A stretch of DNA of 64,000 bases from Hygrophila difformis (GCA_030278955.1 JAOANR010000002.1:15770238-15834237), one strand, 5' to 3'. Shown: positions 12,604 through 24,374, numbered from the stretch's first letter. Translations and numbers: made by a program. Notes: a model not told the origin generated them from the letters alone.

Positions 12604-13147
12604 GGGGGTGTATTCAATCTGGACTCTGTAGGATTTTTTAAAGATTTTTAAAGTTGGGGTGTATTCAATTTAGATTTTAAAGAGTCTTTTAAAATTTTGA
12701 GGTATTCAATTCAGATTTAAAAAAGTCTTTGAAAATCTAGGTCAGATTTTAAAAAATCTTTAAAAATTTTGAGGTATTCAACAGTTCATGGATTTTAAAT
12801 CTTTGTAGATTTTAATGGATTCTTTTAAAAAATATAACTAAACAAAATCTATCCAAACAATTCAAGTTTTCTAAATACAGATAGTAAGGGGTATCCACTC
12901 CCTATGGCCATGTTCGCTGATGACTTCCAGGAACTCTTATCAATGGAGTCGTTTGGCACCTCAATGTCGACAAAATATAGATTAAAAAAATGGAGAAGAA
13001 TAAATGGATAAATGAGAAAATGTAGACTCTACACAAAATCAATCAATTCTACGTGGAGTTTATGTATTTTCCAAATCCACCAACTTTTTTAAAATCCATA
13101 AAAGTTACTTTTTAAAATCCACAAAAGTCTAAATTGAATACACCCCC
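12604..13147. mobile_element. Harbinger/hAT-type MITE with GGGGGTGTATTCAAT ends
   Basis: Terminal inverted repeats GGGGGTGTATTCAATCTGGAC and, from the right, GGGGGTGTATTCAATTTAGAC. The subterminal region repeats the end sequence twice more (GGGGTGTATTCAATTTAG at about 12656, GAGGTATTCAA at about 12703 and 12770). The flanks TAT and TAA could be a decayed 3-bp TSD. Non-coding, 544 bp. Confidence 0.7.
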
Positions 13148-13183
13148 TAAATCTTCAAAAACATTATTTTGAATGCCTAATTC

Positions 13184-13729
13184 ATATGGATGAAATCGGT
13201 ATGGATACGGTCGGATAGTGTCAGATACTAATATCCATATATTTATTTCAAATTCGGAATAGAATACGGATGCCGGATACGAAATGGTTTCGAATATTTC
13301 GAGTTACGGATGCAGTACGGATACAGGACGAATATATAACAGATACAGATTCAGTCGGATACATATAATTGGATAATTTTTTATAATTTTTTTTTAATTT
13401 GATAATTTTAATTAAAATAACCAGATAATTTGGTATTTTTTATAATTACTTATAGTTTTTAATTGATAAATAATAATATATTAATATATTCGGATATCCA
13501 TAAAAAAAATTCGGATAATATCCTATCAATTTTCAAATACGGTCGGATATTTTCGGATACGATCAGATATTTTAGGATACGAATACGAATGCGAATATTA
13601 AAATACGGATTCGGATTCAGATACGAATATTGAAATATTTGGCCGGATAGTCGGATGCAGATTCGGATTCAAATATAATCGAATACGGCACCAGATCGGT
13701 TGGATATTTACCGTACCGCTTTCACCCCT
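13184..13729. mobile_element. hAT-like MITE rich in CGGATA repeats
   Basis: Long imperfect inverted repeats. The left arm begins GGATGAAATCGGTATGGATAC and the right end, read inward, is GGGGTGAAAGCGGTACGG. Dozens of short CGGATA/TCGGATA motifs make up both arms around an AT-rich loop (13380-13490). The target-site duplication is not clear. A hAT origin is inferred from end type and structure. Confidence 0.6.
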
Positions 13730-15630
13730 TTTAATTTAAGAAAAGCAAACTAAATCTTTTAAAATGAAGGAATATGAAAAATCTATATCTTCTATAAATA
13801 AATAAAACAAATAAATCTATATCTTCTACAGTCTAATTTAATACTATAATAAATAATGTAATACATTCAATTTATACGTAATAATTAATATTGTACTAAT
13901 CAAAAGTCACATAAAAGTTTATGGGAGGGAGTGTATATTTACATTTTATAAATAAATAAAATCAATTAATCTTTATCCTCTATAAATAAATAAAACAAAA
14001 TTTTCTAATACTAAATTTTCGAAAACACCATTTGCCTAATTAAAAAAAGCCAATTAAATCTTTTGAAATCAAGGTATAAGAAAAATCTAAATCTTGTATA
14101 AATAAATAAAACTAATAGATCTATATATCATATATCCTAATTCCATACTATAATAAATCCTCAAAAATATTATATAGATAGATTATTAAGTTCGACTTGA
14201 TTAGTAATAATTATACTTTGTCACAGAAAAAAATACTCACGAAATACATATAATGTTGAATGAAAGATAATTAAACTAAAATTATTAATTATAATATAAA
14301 TAAAATAAAATTATTTTGTACACAAAATCTATTAATTAAATGGTATAAATCATTTTGAATCAATTATTTTTTGTTGTATATGTAATTTATTGTGATTGTG
14401 AAATAATTAAGTATTCTCTATATGTATTGACAGTAAAATATAGGGAAAGACTAAAGCATAAAAGTAAATCATACAAACAATTGACATAAACAATATACAG
14501 AATACATTAAAAAAAATGAAGATACATTCATAGAAAATATAATTTTTTTAACTCATCACAACCAATCATTACATCAGAATTAATAACTATAGCAGCAAAC
14601 TTTGCTACTATCTTTTGAAGGTTAAGCATAATATTCTCAAACCTAATAAGTTCCTCTAATCAAGCCACATAACGGATAGAAACAGAAAAATACATCATAA
14701 ATTGTATTTACAAAATTTTGAATTTGAACAACAATGTATGTGATTGTAGAAAATCCACTGTCATGTTTAAGAGAATCTCAAAACCATCTTCATCCCAGTT
14801 TACATTTTTCTTGTTCCCCGAATGTAGATTATAAAAGCTTCCGATCACACCCTTGCCAAGTTCTCTTTTTGGGAAGAAAATTGATGTACATGCCTTTAAT
14901 CCACTCTACCAGTCAACATTATTAATGGATATCCCTGCAATGATAGAGGCAAAAAAAAAATCAATATAAATAAAAGAGACAAATTTGAATTTTTCTTCTT
15001 CCCTGAACTGTCCCATGACTTTTTTATATGAAGAGAATCTTTGATAAACGCATATGTGATGTACGGAAGATATATTTTTCCTTAAAAAATTGGTGAAAGA
15101 AACTTTTTAAATGATTAAAACCATCTATAAAACATAAAGTATAATAATAAGATGATATCAAAAAACTAAGGAAAAAAAATTAAAATACAAATAGAAAGAA
15201 AATATACATAAGACATGCTACAATCATATACATACCGATTCACATGAGTCAATGGCGTACACGCTACAAAAACCAAAAGATGAATAAACATTAGATTAGA
15301 GAAAAATGACTAAAAATTATCTAAAGCAATAAAAAAAAATTGCAAAATATGAGATTTGGAATAGAGATAATGAAACGAATAAGGATAATCGGATGTATTT
15401 ATAGTTAGTTCAAATAGGTGTATTTAATGGAAATAATTTAAAATTTTAAGAGTGTTATAGGTTATAGATTTAGGGAGTATATATGATATGATTGAGTTTG
15501 TTGAAATTAAATATTAGATTATATATATTATGGATTTAGGGAGTATATATAATTGAGTTAGTTGAATTAGATTATATATATTAGATTTAGTGAGTATATA
15601 TGATTGATGAAATTGGAGAAAATAGTCGAA
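13730..15630. other. AT-rich interior of Helitron-like copy 1
   Basis: Contains the degenerate tandem units with CTATAAATAAATAAAAC up to about 14170, then AT-rich DNA. A minus-strand stretch at about 14930-14730 reads partly open (for example NVNWDEDGFEILLNMTVDF) and might be a relic of a Helitron-borne gene, but it was not recognised. Nothing else is supported. Confidence 0.35.
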
Positions 15631-15991
15631 TGAGATGTTGAAAAAGGGGGTGGGGAAGTGGGGGGAAATTAGACTATATTACTTTTATATTTATATATAG
15701 ATATATAGATATAGATATATAAATTGATATTATTTATTATTCAACTTTGATCCATCCAGTTGTAGAAATTAATACTCCGTATAAAATAGATGCATATATT
15801 TAAATGATAAATTTGTCTAATTGCATATTTTTTAAAATATAGGAGTATTGTTCATTTAATTTTTACTTTAAAAAATGTATCGCAAAAAAAATTTTACTTA
15901 AAAAACATATCTATTGCAGTGACTGTATATGGTACCGATGAAGTATCATTCTATCTTCCCTTTAAAAAACACAATAACGACATTGAAAAAT

Positions 15992-16150
15992 GGCAATGAG
16001 ACTTGAGTCCACTGGTCATATCTCATGCCTTTCAACCATGGATTGGGTTTCGATTTCCACACGGCCTCTATCCCTCCCCTTTTGTAATTTGTGTGGCTTG
16101 GAATCCCAAATACCTTTCCAACACTTAAGTGTCAATATTTACCCAAAAAA
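15992..16150 (+). mobile_element. SINE (tRNA-derived, putative)
   Basis: About 160 bp with an RNA polymerase III B-box-like GGGTTTCGATTTCC (16045-16058) and a 3' part CCCTTTTGTAATTTGTGTGG that recurs in the element at 29465-29650. The flanks ACATTGAAAAAT (15980-15991) and ACATCGAAAAAAT (16151-16163) look like a target-site duplication with one mismatch and one indel. Confidence 0.65.
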
Positions 16151-16163
16151 ACATCGAAAAAAT

Positions 16164-17570
16164 CCATCAAAAAATTAAAATAGAGATGGATGGGGCTAAC
16201 AAGAAATTCAGAAATAAACGGGTTGGGCTAAACGGTTTCGGCTGCCTAGTAACATAAAGATTGGGCTGGGCTTGTTTCTTCAGATTTTAGTTGGGCCCAT
16301 TGTGGAATTCTACCTTTCAGCCTGCCGTGGATTCACATGGGATCGTGGATTTTTTTACGGGCGCGGATATGTGCACATACCAAATAATAATAAAAAAAAA
16401 AAAAGAAAAATCAATCTTGAAGACACCTACCACAAAAGTATTGAAAAAGCAAGAATATTGAGGGCACCCACATCAAATGTACCCAATCTACCCTTGATGA
16501 GTAAAAATATCAGGATGTTGAGCACCATCATTGTGTTAAGGACACCAACTTAAATTTCAAAAAAAAAAAATCCCCCATCATCTCAAACACACGGTTTCTC
16601 CCACCCTCTCAAACTCGTAACCCATTCACTCCATCCACCTCCGACGACGACGAAGAAGATGTCCGGTGCAGGACCACGACGGCGAGGCGGAGACAGCTGC
16701 AGGCGGCACAGAGGTAAGCATTTCTAATTTCAATCCTTAGACTATATTTAACTGACCACCCCAACCACCCAATTTAATTAATTTCTCTCTCCTCCAACTC
16801 ATCAATATCCATCCCAACCCAACCACCCCAATTTCACATACTCTATCAATAACCACCCAACCATCCAACCACAATATATATTATATATTTTATTTTAATT
16901 TATAAAAAAATTATGTTGAAATATAAAAAAAAATTAGTGTATCAAAAATATAAAATATTTTATCTTACTTATAAAGAATAAAAAATCTAAAATATTAATA
17001 TATTTTTTATTTATTGTTATTTTATAAAAATTTGAAAATGGGTTAAATATATCAAAGTTGATATATTATGTATTTAAAAAAATATAGCAACAGTGGTCTC
17101 TATTTGTAGAGAATGAAAAATTATAAAATGCGATATATTTATTATTTATTTTTATTTTAAAATATAAAAATTGTAATGATTTTAATAGAATTTATTTAAA
17201 ATTTTAGTTGGCCAATGGGAATGTGACAAATGTCACATTCCCATTTGTCTCATTCCCATTGGCCATGGGAGAGGCAACCACAAGGAACCATGTGGTTGGA
17301 TTTATTAAAAGGTCGACCATGAGCTAGTCTCCTTTTTGAATTTTAGAATTTTTTTTATTAATTAGTGACGTGGAGGTTTATCCAATGGGTGGAGTGGTCA
17401 TGGATGGAGTTAGTCTTATTGGCTAAGGTTTATGTTTGGGTTAGATTTGTTTATTTAAAGATAGGATGAATTAATGTGATTATAAAAGTATTTGGTACAT
17501 GGATTGGTGTTTATTTTGGTGAGGATTGACGCCATTGCTGTAGAAGATGGCTATTCTGGCGACACATAGC
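16164..17570. other. Intergenic DNA with a possible small exon and a palindrome
   Basis: At 16565-16715 the base composition becomes GC-rich: a CT-rich leader, ATG at 16659, about 18 arginine-rich codons, then a good splice donor (GAG|GTAAGC). It could be the first exon of an old gene but nothing downstream supports it. 16740-17200 is AT-rich. At 17214-17275 copies of CCAATGGGAATG stand in inverted orientation and can fold into a hairpin. Confidence 0.3.
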
Positions 17571-17783
17571 AAACGGCCAATACCGGCCGTTTGGGCTTTA
17601 TTAGAAACAACCAATTCTGGCCGTATATGGGGATGAAGTTGGCCACTGGCAGCCGAGAAAGGAGTTGGTGCTAGAGAAATTGTCACATTCTACAGCAAAC
17701 GGCCAATTGTGGCCGAAATTCCATATAGGAAACGGCCAATAATGGCCGAAATATCATACTACGCACAACCGTAATTGGCCGAT
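17571..17783. repeat. Array of CGGCCAAT..GGCCG palindromes
   Basis: Five variants of one short palindrome occur within 213 bp: CGGCCAATACCGGCCG (17574), ACCAATTCTGGCCG (about 17610), CGGCCAATTGTGGCCG (17700), CGGCCAATAATGGCCG (17733) and CCGTAATTGGCCG (about 17770). A further GGCCACTGGCAGCC stands at 17641. The bases between them are unrelated, so this is not a simple tandem duplication. Confidence 0.6.
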
Positions 17784-18194
17784 TTTGGGGCTACGTGAAT
17801 TTTAGTTGAAAACTTTTATTTATAGCACGAAATCTATTCAAATGATGGAAGAGTGTTACCTTTTTCACCACCATTACTTTCGAATCATCTCCGACCATGT
17901 TCTTCTCGGTTGGAGGGCTAGCTGAAACCATTCTCCCTCATTTTCCTTCATTGAGCTAAGCTTTTCATGGAGTTAGGGTTTGGGGGAAGAAGAAGAAGAA
18001 GGAGGAAGGAAGCTGATGGGTTCCTTCAACATTCATCTCACAATGATTGTGTGCCTTCAACATTTCACAATTTCACTTTTTAAGGGGTGCCTCCAACATA
18101 ATAAGTTGTATCAACAAAAATTTAATACTTTGAGTTAGATTTTAGTTGATTTGATCTTTTCAAAATTTAATACTTTTGCACCAACAGCAGTTGA
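17784..18194. other. Intergenic DNA, GAA-rich stretch
   Basis: No gene is recognised. A purine-rich run with GAAGAAGAAGAAGAAGG lies at 17989-18005 after a sequence like a plant 5' leader (CTCATTTTCCTTCATTGAGC). TTCAACATTTCACAATTTCAC-type motifs recur at about 18027-18080. Confidence 0.3.
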
Positions 18195-18365
18195 CTTGAG
18201 TGGATGGGGGCCCTAGTCGCTTAAGCAATGTCTCGGGTTCGAGCCTTGTGTATACAAAAAATTACTTTAGGAGAGGCGCCCTTAATTACCCTTGTAGATC
18301 CTCGAGGATTAGTCTTGGGCCCAATGTGACATTGGGATACCCTGGTATTTATCAAAGATGTTATA
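18195..18365 (+). mobile_element. SINE-like element with B box
   Basis: Contains GGGTTCGAGCC (18235-18245), a close match to the polymerase III B box, preceded by tRNA-like sequence. The part from GAGCCTTGTGTATACAAAAAA to about 18360 occurs again, 5'-truncated, at 40889-41010, which shows it is a dispersed repeat. No A-rich tail or TSD was pinned down. Confidence 0.55.
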
Positions 18366-18712
18366 TGATTCAAAATTCAATGCAACGGAAGCATACAACA
18401 TCTTTGATAATACGCATTGAATGACTTCATGGGGAAGACAAAAGGACAACGACTTTGAATTTTAGTATTAATTTGCTGCACTTAAAGCCAATAAATTTAT
18501 AAAGAAGCTTCCATGGAATTGACCTTTTTCTTATCTTTTTGTTGAATTTTTATACATTCTCTTCTAATTATCTTAGATTTTATTTTATTTTGCTTTACCT
18601 TTTTTTTTGTGTGTGTGTTTTTCCCCACCGATTACAATTACAATCTAAAGATGAACACAACTTTACGTAAGGTTCGGAACACCCAACAAATTGATGAACA
18701 AATTATGATATA

Positions 18713-19147
18713 CTCCATCGGTTTCTTTTTAAATGTAACACTTTTCTTTTTTGAGTGTTTCATAATACTCATTTCGTTCCAAAATAGTAATCTTTTTAGA
18801 GATAAAAAATGTTCCATAATAGTTGTCATTTTTAGGTAATAGTTTTAGTTAGTTATGTTATGTTTTTACTATATTGCACTTTACTTTACATAAATGCTAT
18901 TTCTTGACATTTATTACAAAATGGTTTAATTGAATGGTAAAAATGGAAATTTATGAGTTAATTAATCCATATCTTGACTAATAAAATTGAGCCGAAAGAG
19001 ACAACTAAAATGGAACGGAAGGAGTAAATATTATATTACCATATATAAAATGTTTTTAAAAATGTGAGAGTTCCACTAAAGTATTTTTATTCCTTGCATT
19101 AAATCTCGTATTATTTCCTTATGTTAACTTAAAAGAAGCGGATGGAG
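18713..19147. mobile_element. Stowaway-like MITE interrupted by a second MITE
   Basis: Left end CTCCATCGGTTTCTTTTTAAA and right end AAAAGAAGCGGATGGAG are inverted repeats flanked by TA. Same family as 1608-1880. It is interrupted by the MITE at 18768-19024. Confidence 0.7.
18768..19024. mobile_element. Nested Stowaway-like MITE
   Basis: Ends CTCATTTCGTTCCAAAATAG and ACTAAAATGGAACGGAAGGAG with TA on both sides. The interior matches the element at 22507-22760 in opposite orientation (AATAGCATTTATGTAAAGTG block). It inserted into the older MITE at 18713-19147. Confidence 0.75.
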
Positions 19148-19405
19148 TAGTAGTGGATGTCTACATTACAAGAATTTTATATTCTAGAAGTCAAAAAAAT
19201 ATAGATTTCAATAACCACCCATCCAAATAATTATATAAAGGGTTCAATTTGTAGTTTTTTGGGTAAGAGTTCAATTTGTAGTTGGAATCACGATTTTAGC
19301 TAAGAATATTTGTTTATTTAATAGGGAAACAACTTCTAACAATATCTAGGTATTTTAAATTTTTAATTATCAAATTTTCCACACCCTTCATTTTCTTATA
19401 TTATA

Positions 19406-19666
19406 TTCCCTCCTTTTCCAATAGTTGGAACGTTTGGAAATTTGATACTATTCACACACGCACTTTGACTTAAAGTTTTATTATAGTTATACAAGTTAAA
19501 ATATAGCCAAGTGAGATCTTGTTAGATTCGTCTCATCGATTAGTTTTTAAATATCAATTTTTTAGAATTTCTACTTGTACCCGAAATTGAGTTATTAACG
19601 ATTTAAAACATGCATTGGACTGCATGCACTGTGAGTCCGTTTCGATTTTTTTGAAAACGGAGGGAG
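19406..19666. mobile_element. Stowaway-like MITE
   Basis: Left end TTCCCTCCTTTTCCAATAG, right end GAAAACGGAGGGAG, both next to TA. The interior shares the GTGAGATCTTGTTAGATTCG block with the elements at 3682 and 57600. Confidence 0.75.
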
Positions 19667-21099
19667 TATTAAGAAAAGAGTACAAATTTAGTGCTAAATT
19701 GCTGAAAATGATGTAGTTATAGAAGTTGTCTAGTTGAGCTTCGTAGATGAGAGAGCACAAGTTGAGGATTTGGTTTAGGAGTTGAATCAGTTCAAGTGTG
19801 AAAAGATTGTTTTGTATGTGCTGGATGTTTTTATATAGTTCAGAAATCACTAAATACTCATCACACATATTATTAATACCAATACGCACTCCATCGGGTC
19901 AACACCTGTTGAATGTTACTCATTCAGCACCCTATCCAAACCGGAAATTAAAATTGTTTTGAAATAAAGTAAAGTAAATTGTAACAAGTGTGGGAGTTGG
20001 TGCAAAATAGTAGCAAAGTAGACAGCAATAAGAAAAAGTTATCCTGCAGGTAAGTGGTGAGTGGGGTTTGTAGTAAGTTTGAACAAATATTCTTGGAATG
20101 ACTTGGGAAAAAAATAAGGGAAGCATGAAGGTGGTAAAGGGAATCGTTTGGGTGCTGGCGGCCTGTAGGTGCTAGCACATTCAAAAGTGATGGATATGTG
20201 TATATGAAATGATGTATGAGTATCAAAAAGTGATGGATGGATGTTATGAATCAAAAACTAATAAAAAAAACAAATTAACGTCTATACACACTTTATAAGG
20301 CTTATACATCACTTTACAAAAGGCTACAAATTATTTTTAATGTTGTCTGCACTGCTGACAATTGTTATGTCATTACAGAACCGGATTGGTGGTAAAGATT
20401 AAAAGAAAAGCCACTTTGTTTGACAAAATAATTAAGGTAGACTTCATTTAGACTATTGTCCTTTTGCTTGTCAATGTAAAACTTGTTTCATTATATACAT
20501 ATTGAAATTTGTTTTATGTATCCCTCCATCATATTCAATTAAATCATTTTGAAGTACTATTGCTTAAGTGACTTGACCTTTTATTGAATTTATATGATGA
20601 CTCAAAAATATTAATACTCTATTTTTTTATATATAGATGACTACTATTTCAGAAGATATTATGCATATAATAAAATAGTTGGATAAAATATATTACTTTT
20701 TTTATATATACTAATAGATAAGTTTATAGGAATAAGTGGGAAAATTTTCTCGAAATTGGTAGAAATGGTAATTTGTTTGTTTACTAGTAGGTTTTTTTCT
20801 TTTCCCCTTAAAGGATAAGTATTCAAAATTTGTGGAGTATATTTTAATTATATATGCTTCTAGAGAGCGTGGAACATGAGTACATGACGACTAAGTTTTT
20901 CTTTTCTTTGCTGAGGGGTTGGGAATTGCGATATACTCCAAGTAATGTGTGTTTTTTTTTTTTTTCTTTTTTTCCTTTTTTTTCTAGATTATTACTAATA
21001 TAAATTTTTAAAATACTAATATTTAAAGATGTTTGTTCTTAGCGCATTTGCAACACGTTAGAAGAAAATTTTCTTATCCTAACACCATCCCCAGCAATA
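19667..21099. other. Intergenic DNA, nothing identified
   Basis: A minus-strand open stretch of 111 codons at 19889-19554 overlaps the preceding MITE and was not recognised. A segment starting TCCCTCCATCATATTC near 20522 may be the end of a decayed MITE. A poly-T tract lies at 20950-20985. No further feature is supported. Confidence 0.35.
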
Positions 21100-21102
21100 T
21101 TA

Positions 21103-21558
21103 AGGCCCGTTTGGATTGGCTTTTGAAAAAAGCAGAAGCCAAAAGCAGAAACAGAAGTGAAAGCCAAAAGCAGAAGCAAGTAACTTTTGTGTTTAGATGA
21201 AATGTTTGAAAAGCAGCTTTTTCTTAAAGGTTGGATTTGTAAAAGTAAAAAGTGCTTTTGAAATGAAATAATTACCAAAAAGGACATACTTTTTATATGG
21301 GAATAAGATATATTTATAGTGTAATTTACATTAAGTAGTAGGGCATTTAAGACTTTGCACGCATTACTAGGTGCTTTTGGCTTCTGCTTTTCGGAGAAGC
21401 ACCCCTGGGGCTGCTTCTCCCAGAAGCACGTTTGCAGTTTTTCGAGGTGCTTTTGCTTTTTCTAAAAAGCCAAAACAAACACTCTTTTTTCTTCAAAAGT
21501 GCTTTTGTCAGAAGCAAAAGTCAAAAGCACTTGGAAAAAAGCCATTCCAAACAGGCTC
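21103..21558. mobile_element. Harbinger-type MITE, copy 1 of a pair
   Basis: Inverted ends AGGCCCGTTTGGATTGGC and GCCATTCCAAACAGGCTC, flanked by TTA at 21100-21102 and 21559-21561. The 3-bp TTA/TAA duplication points to PIF/Harbinger. Both subterminal zones are packed with AAAAGCAGAAGC/GCTTCTGCTTTT motifs, so the element can fold into a long hairpin. It has no transposase. Confidence 0.75.
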
Positions 21559-21640
21559 TTAATTTTTGACTCCACTCACCCACTCTATGTTCATTGTAGG
21601 CATCCCTCAGGTAGTTTTGCCACCAAGTTCTCAATAATAT

Positions 21641-22100
21641 AGGCCCGTTTGGATTGACTTTTGAAAAAAGTAGAAGCCAAAAGTAGAAGCAGAAGTGAAA
21701 GCCAAAAGCAGAAGCGGGTAACTTTTGTGTTTGGATGAAATGTTTGAAAAGCAGTTTTTTTTCAAAAGTGTGTTTGGATGTGTAAAAATGAAAAGTGTTT
21801 TTTAAATGTGTAAATTACCAAAAAGGACATGCTACTTAATATGGTAATAAGATATATTTATAGTGTAATTTATATTAAGTAATGAGGGTATTTAAGTCTT
21901 TGCATAATTTACGAAGTGCTTTTGGCTTCTGCTTTTCGGAGAAGCACCCCTGGGCTGCTTCTCCCATAAGCACTTTTGTAGCTTTTCGAGGTGCTTCTGT
22001 TTTTTTAAAAAATCCAAACCAAACGTTTCTTTTTCCCCAAAAGTGCGTTTGGCAGAAACAAAAGCAAAAGTACCTTGGTAGAAGCCAATCAAACATCCTC
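21641..22100. mobile_element. Harbinger-type MITE, copy 2 of a pair
   Basis: Same family, size and orientation as the element at 21103-21558, only about 80 bp away. It starts AGGCCCGTTTGGATTGAC and ends near GCCAATCAAACATCC. The right terminus has drifted and the TSD is unclear. Confidence 0.7.
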
Positions 22101-22506
22101 ATAGCTCTGAATTATGAGTTCCATCGGTTAAATGAATCAATGGTGGGTTCATAATTGTTTATGGCTAAGGTGCGACTTTTCGGTTGCTGACCATCTGAAG
22201 ACTTCGCCTTCCGCTTCTATCTCAATAATAAGTAGTACTATATCCTAGGGAAGCCCAGCAATAATGATCTCATTCTACATTCTATAGTTGTGTAATGTCC
22301 ATTGCCCACTATCCCATACAGCCGACATTTTTAATAAATACATATTCTTATATTGTTACAATTTTATGGTGTGTGCTCTTTAATTTCTATAGAATTACTT
22401 TTTATGGGAACTATAATATAATAATTTTTATCTTTATCTCAATCATTTACTATCTTGCCAGACATTTGTTTAAGGATGATTAAATGGCAAGCTTCATTAA
22501 CATGTA

Positions 22507-22760
22507 CTCCCTCCGTTCCTTTTTAGTTGTCTCTTTTAGCTCAATTTCAATAACCAAGGTTTGCATTAATTAACTCATAAATTTACATTTTTACCCTTCA
22601 ACTAAATTCATTCTTATAAATGTCAACAAATAGCATTTATGTAAAGTGAAGGGCAATATAGTAAAAACATAGCATAACTAAATATAAATACCTAAAAATG
22701 ACAACTATTTTGGAACACTTTTTACTCTCTAAAAAGACAACTAAAAAGTAACGGAGGGAG
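22507..22760. mobile_element. Stowaway-like MITE, well preserved
   Basis: Ends CTCCCTCCGTTCCTTTTTAG and CTAAAAAGTAACGGAGGGAG are almost perfect inverted repeats with TA on both sides. Same family as 18768-19024. Confidence 0.85.
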
Positions 22761-23162
22761 TATATCTTATATAATCATAAACACGTAATATCTTTAGTTT
22801 TTATGATAAAATTACAAAATGACTTTTTAAAGCTCACCTATATTTTTTTGTGAGACATCTATTGACCTAAAATTACAAAATGACTTTTTAAATATTAGAA
22901 TGTAGAATTTTCTAAATTAATAGTAATGAAAATGATTATTTGGAATGAGTATTAAATATCATATAGTAGTAAATTTATTTTAGATGAAAATAATGTGACT
23001 AAAGTAAGTGAAATAATCATGCTAAAGTGTATACAATAGGTTCTTTGAGAGTATTTTATTAATTGAAAGTGTTGTGTAAGTTTTTTTTGAATAAAAGGTG
23101 TTGTGTAAGTTAAATGATTGCTTTATTGGAAAATGTATTTGTATCAAATGCTATTGTATACA
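22761..23162. other. Intergenic DNA, nothing identified
   Basis: AT-rich. The motif AAAATTACAAAATGACTTTTTAAA occurs at about 22809 and again at about 22870, a short local duplication. No gene. Confidence 0.35.
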
Positions 23163-23171
23163 AATAATGAC

Positions 23172-24254
23172 CGGAAAAAAAGGACAAATATGTCACTTTT
23201 CTTTTCCAAAAATCCAAATCAGTCTTTTTTCTATTTTATTACCAAATCAGTCCGCTACAAATGCTAATTATATCCCAATCAGTCCCTTCACTAATTATGC
23301 TCTAATTGCCGACGTGACAAAGGTTTAAATTTAAACCTGACATGCGGACATAATATTAATCCCTTTTCTTTTTTCTTTTGCGATTCAGTCATAAACATTT
23401 GTTTTGTTCCATTTAGTCCTCTACCCAAATCAGTCATTTTTATATTAATTGGCCTCCAACCTTTCAAATTATTTATTTCAGGCCCAGAACCTTAAATTTT
23501 TATTATTGCTAATCCATTTATCAAATAAATGTCCAACATACTTTCGTAAATAAAATTAAAGACCCAGCCTCATACATTGGGTTTGACTGCCTTGTTACCG
23601 GGTCTCCCAAGTTCCGGAATTTTACGGACTCTCTCTAACCACCCGAATAACCGATGGTTCATTAGTTCTGGTTTCCTTCAGCAACAATTAGTACAATAAT
23701 ACATTGTTTCTTACCTTAGAACGTAGCAAGGTTTGAGTAAATAATTTAATTTTAATTTTTGTGTAAATGATTTAATTTTACTTTTTGGAAGGCTATGGAT
23801 GCAGGAATTTTACGGAAGACCCGGTAACAAGGCAGTCAAATCCAATGTATGAGGTTTGGTGTTTAATTTTATTTACGGAAGCATGTTGAAATTTTATTTG
23901 ATAAATAGATTTGTAATAATAAAAAAATTAAGGTTATGGGCCTGAAATAAATAATTTGAAAGGTTGGAGACCAATTAATATAAAAATGACTGATTTGGGT
24001 AGAGGACTAAATGGAACAAAATAAAAGTTTAGGACTGAATTGACAAAAGATAAAAGAAAATGGATTAATATTATGTCCACGTGTTAGGTTTAAATTTAAA
24101 CCCTTGCCACGTCGGCAATTAGAGCATAATTAGTGAAGAAGGGACTGATTTGGATATAATTAGCATTTGTAGCGGACTGATTTGGTAATAAAATAGAAAA
24201 ATTGACTGATTTGAATTTTTGGAAAAGAAAAAGGACCTATTTGTCCTTTTTTCC
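23172..24254. mobile_element. Foldback Mutator-like element (MULE-type MITE)
   Basis: Two inverted arms of about 435 bp (23172-23605 and 23815-24254) surround a 200-bp spacer. Ends are GGAAAAAAAGGACAAATA and its complement. The perfect 9-bp sequence AATAATGAC flanks the element (23163-23171 and 24255-24263). Long terminal inverted repeats plus a 9-bp duplication define Mutator-like elements. No transposase is present. The arms differ at a number of places, so the insertion is not recent. Confidence 0.88.
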
Positions 24255-24374
24255 AATAATGACTTCATAAACATGTGCATTGAAATATTAATTAACATGT
24301 GCATTAAAATATTTAATACTTCGTATATGCTATATATGTTAGATTAAAAATAAAAAAAATATCTGACTATATGA

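Larger units (their letters stand above)
11901..15700 (-). mobile_element. Helitron-like element, copy 1
   Basis: Read on the minus strand, the 3' terminus at 11901-11935 has a GC-rich hairpin (CCCGCGCATTGCCCGGG) followed by CGGGTGTG and CTAG, a typical Helitron 3' end, with host A at 11900. The 5' part at 15630-15700 is a C-rich block followed by TA repeats ending in plus-strand GA; the same block occurs at 28895-28962 in the second copy. The interior is AT-rich with several degenerate units containing CTATAAATAAATAAAAC (12565, 13790, 13990, 14095). It holds two MITEs. Minus-strand coding traces around 14930-14730 were not identified. Confidence 0.55.

Noticed and set aside
15770..15850. Short MITE-like pair ACTCCGTATAAAA / TATAGGAGTATT
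   Set aside because: Inverted ends are too short and there is no family match in the window.
16659..16713. Possible first exon of a host gene (ATG, arginine-rich codons, GTAAGC donor)
   Set aside because: No downstream exon or domain could be found, so it is mentioned only as a possibility.
18235..18245. tRNA gene (B-box sequence)
   Set aside because: The sequence does not fold into a cloverleaf and belongs to a dispersed repeat; treated as SINE-like.
19554..19889. 111-codon minus-strand open frame
   Set aside because: Overlaps a MITE, has no recognisable domain and shows no start or splice context; kept as unidentified intergenic DNA.
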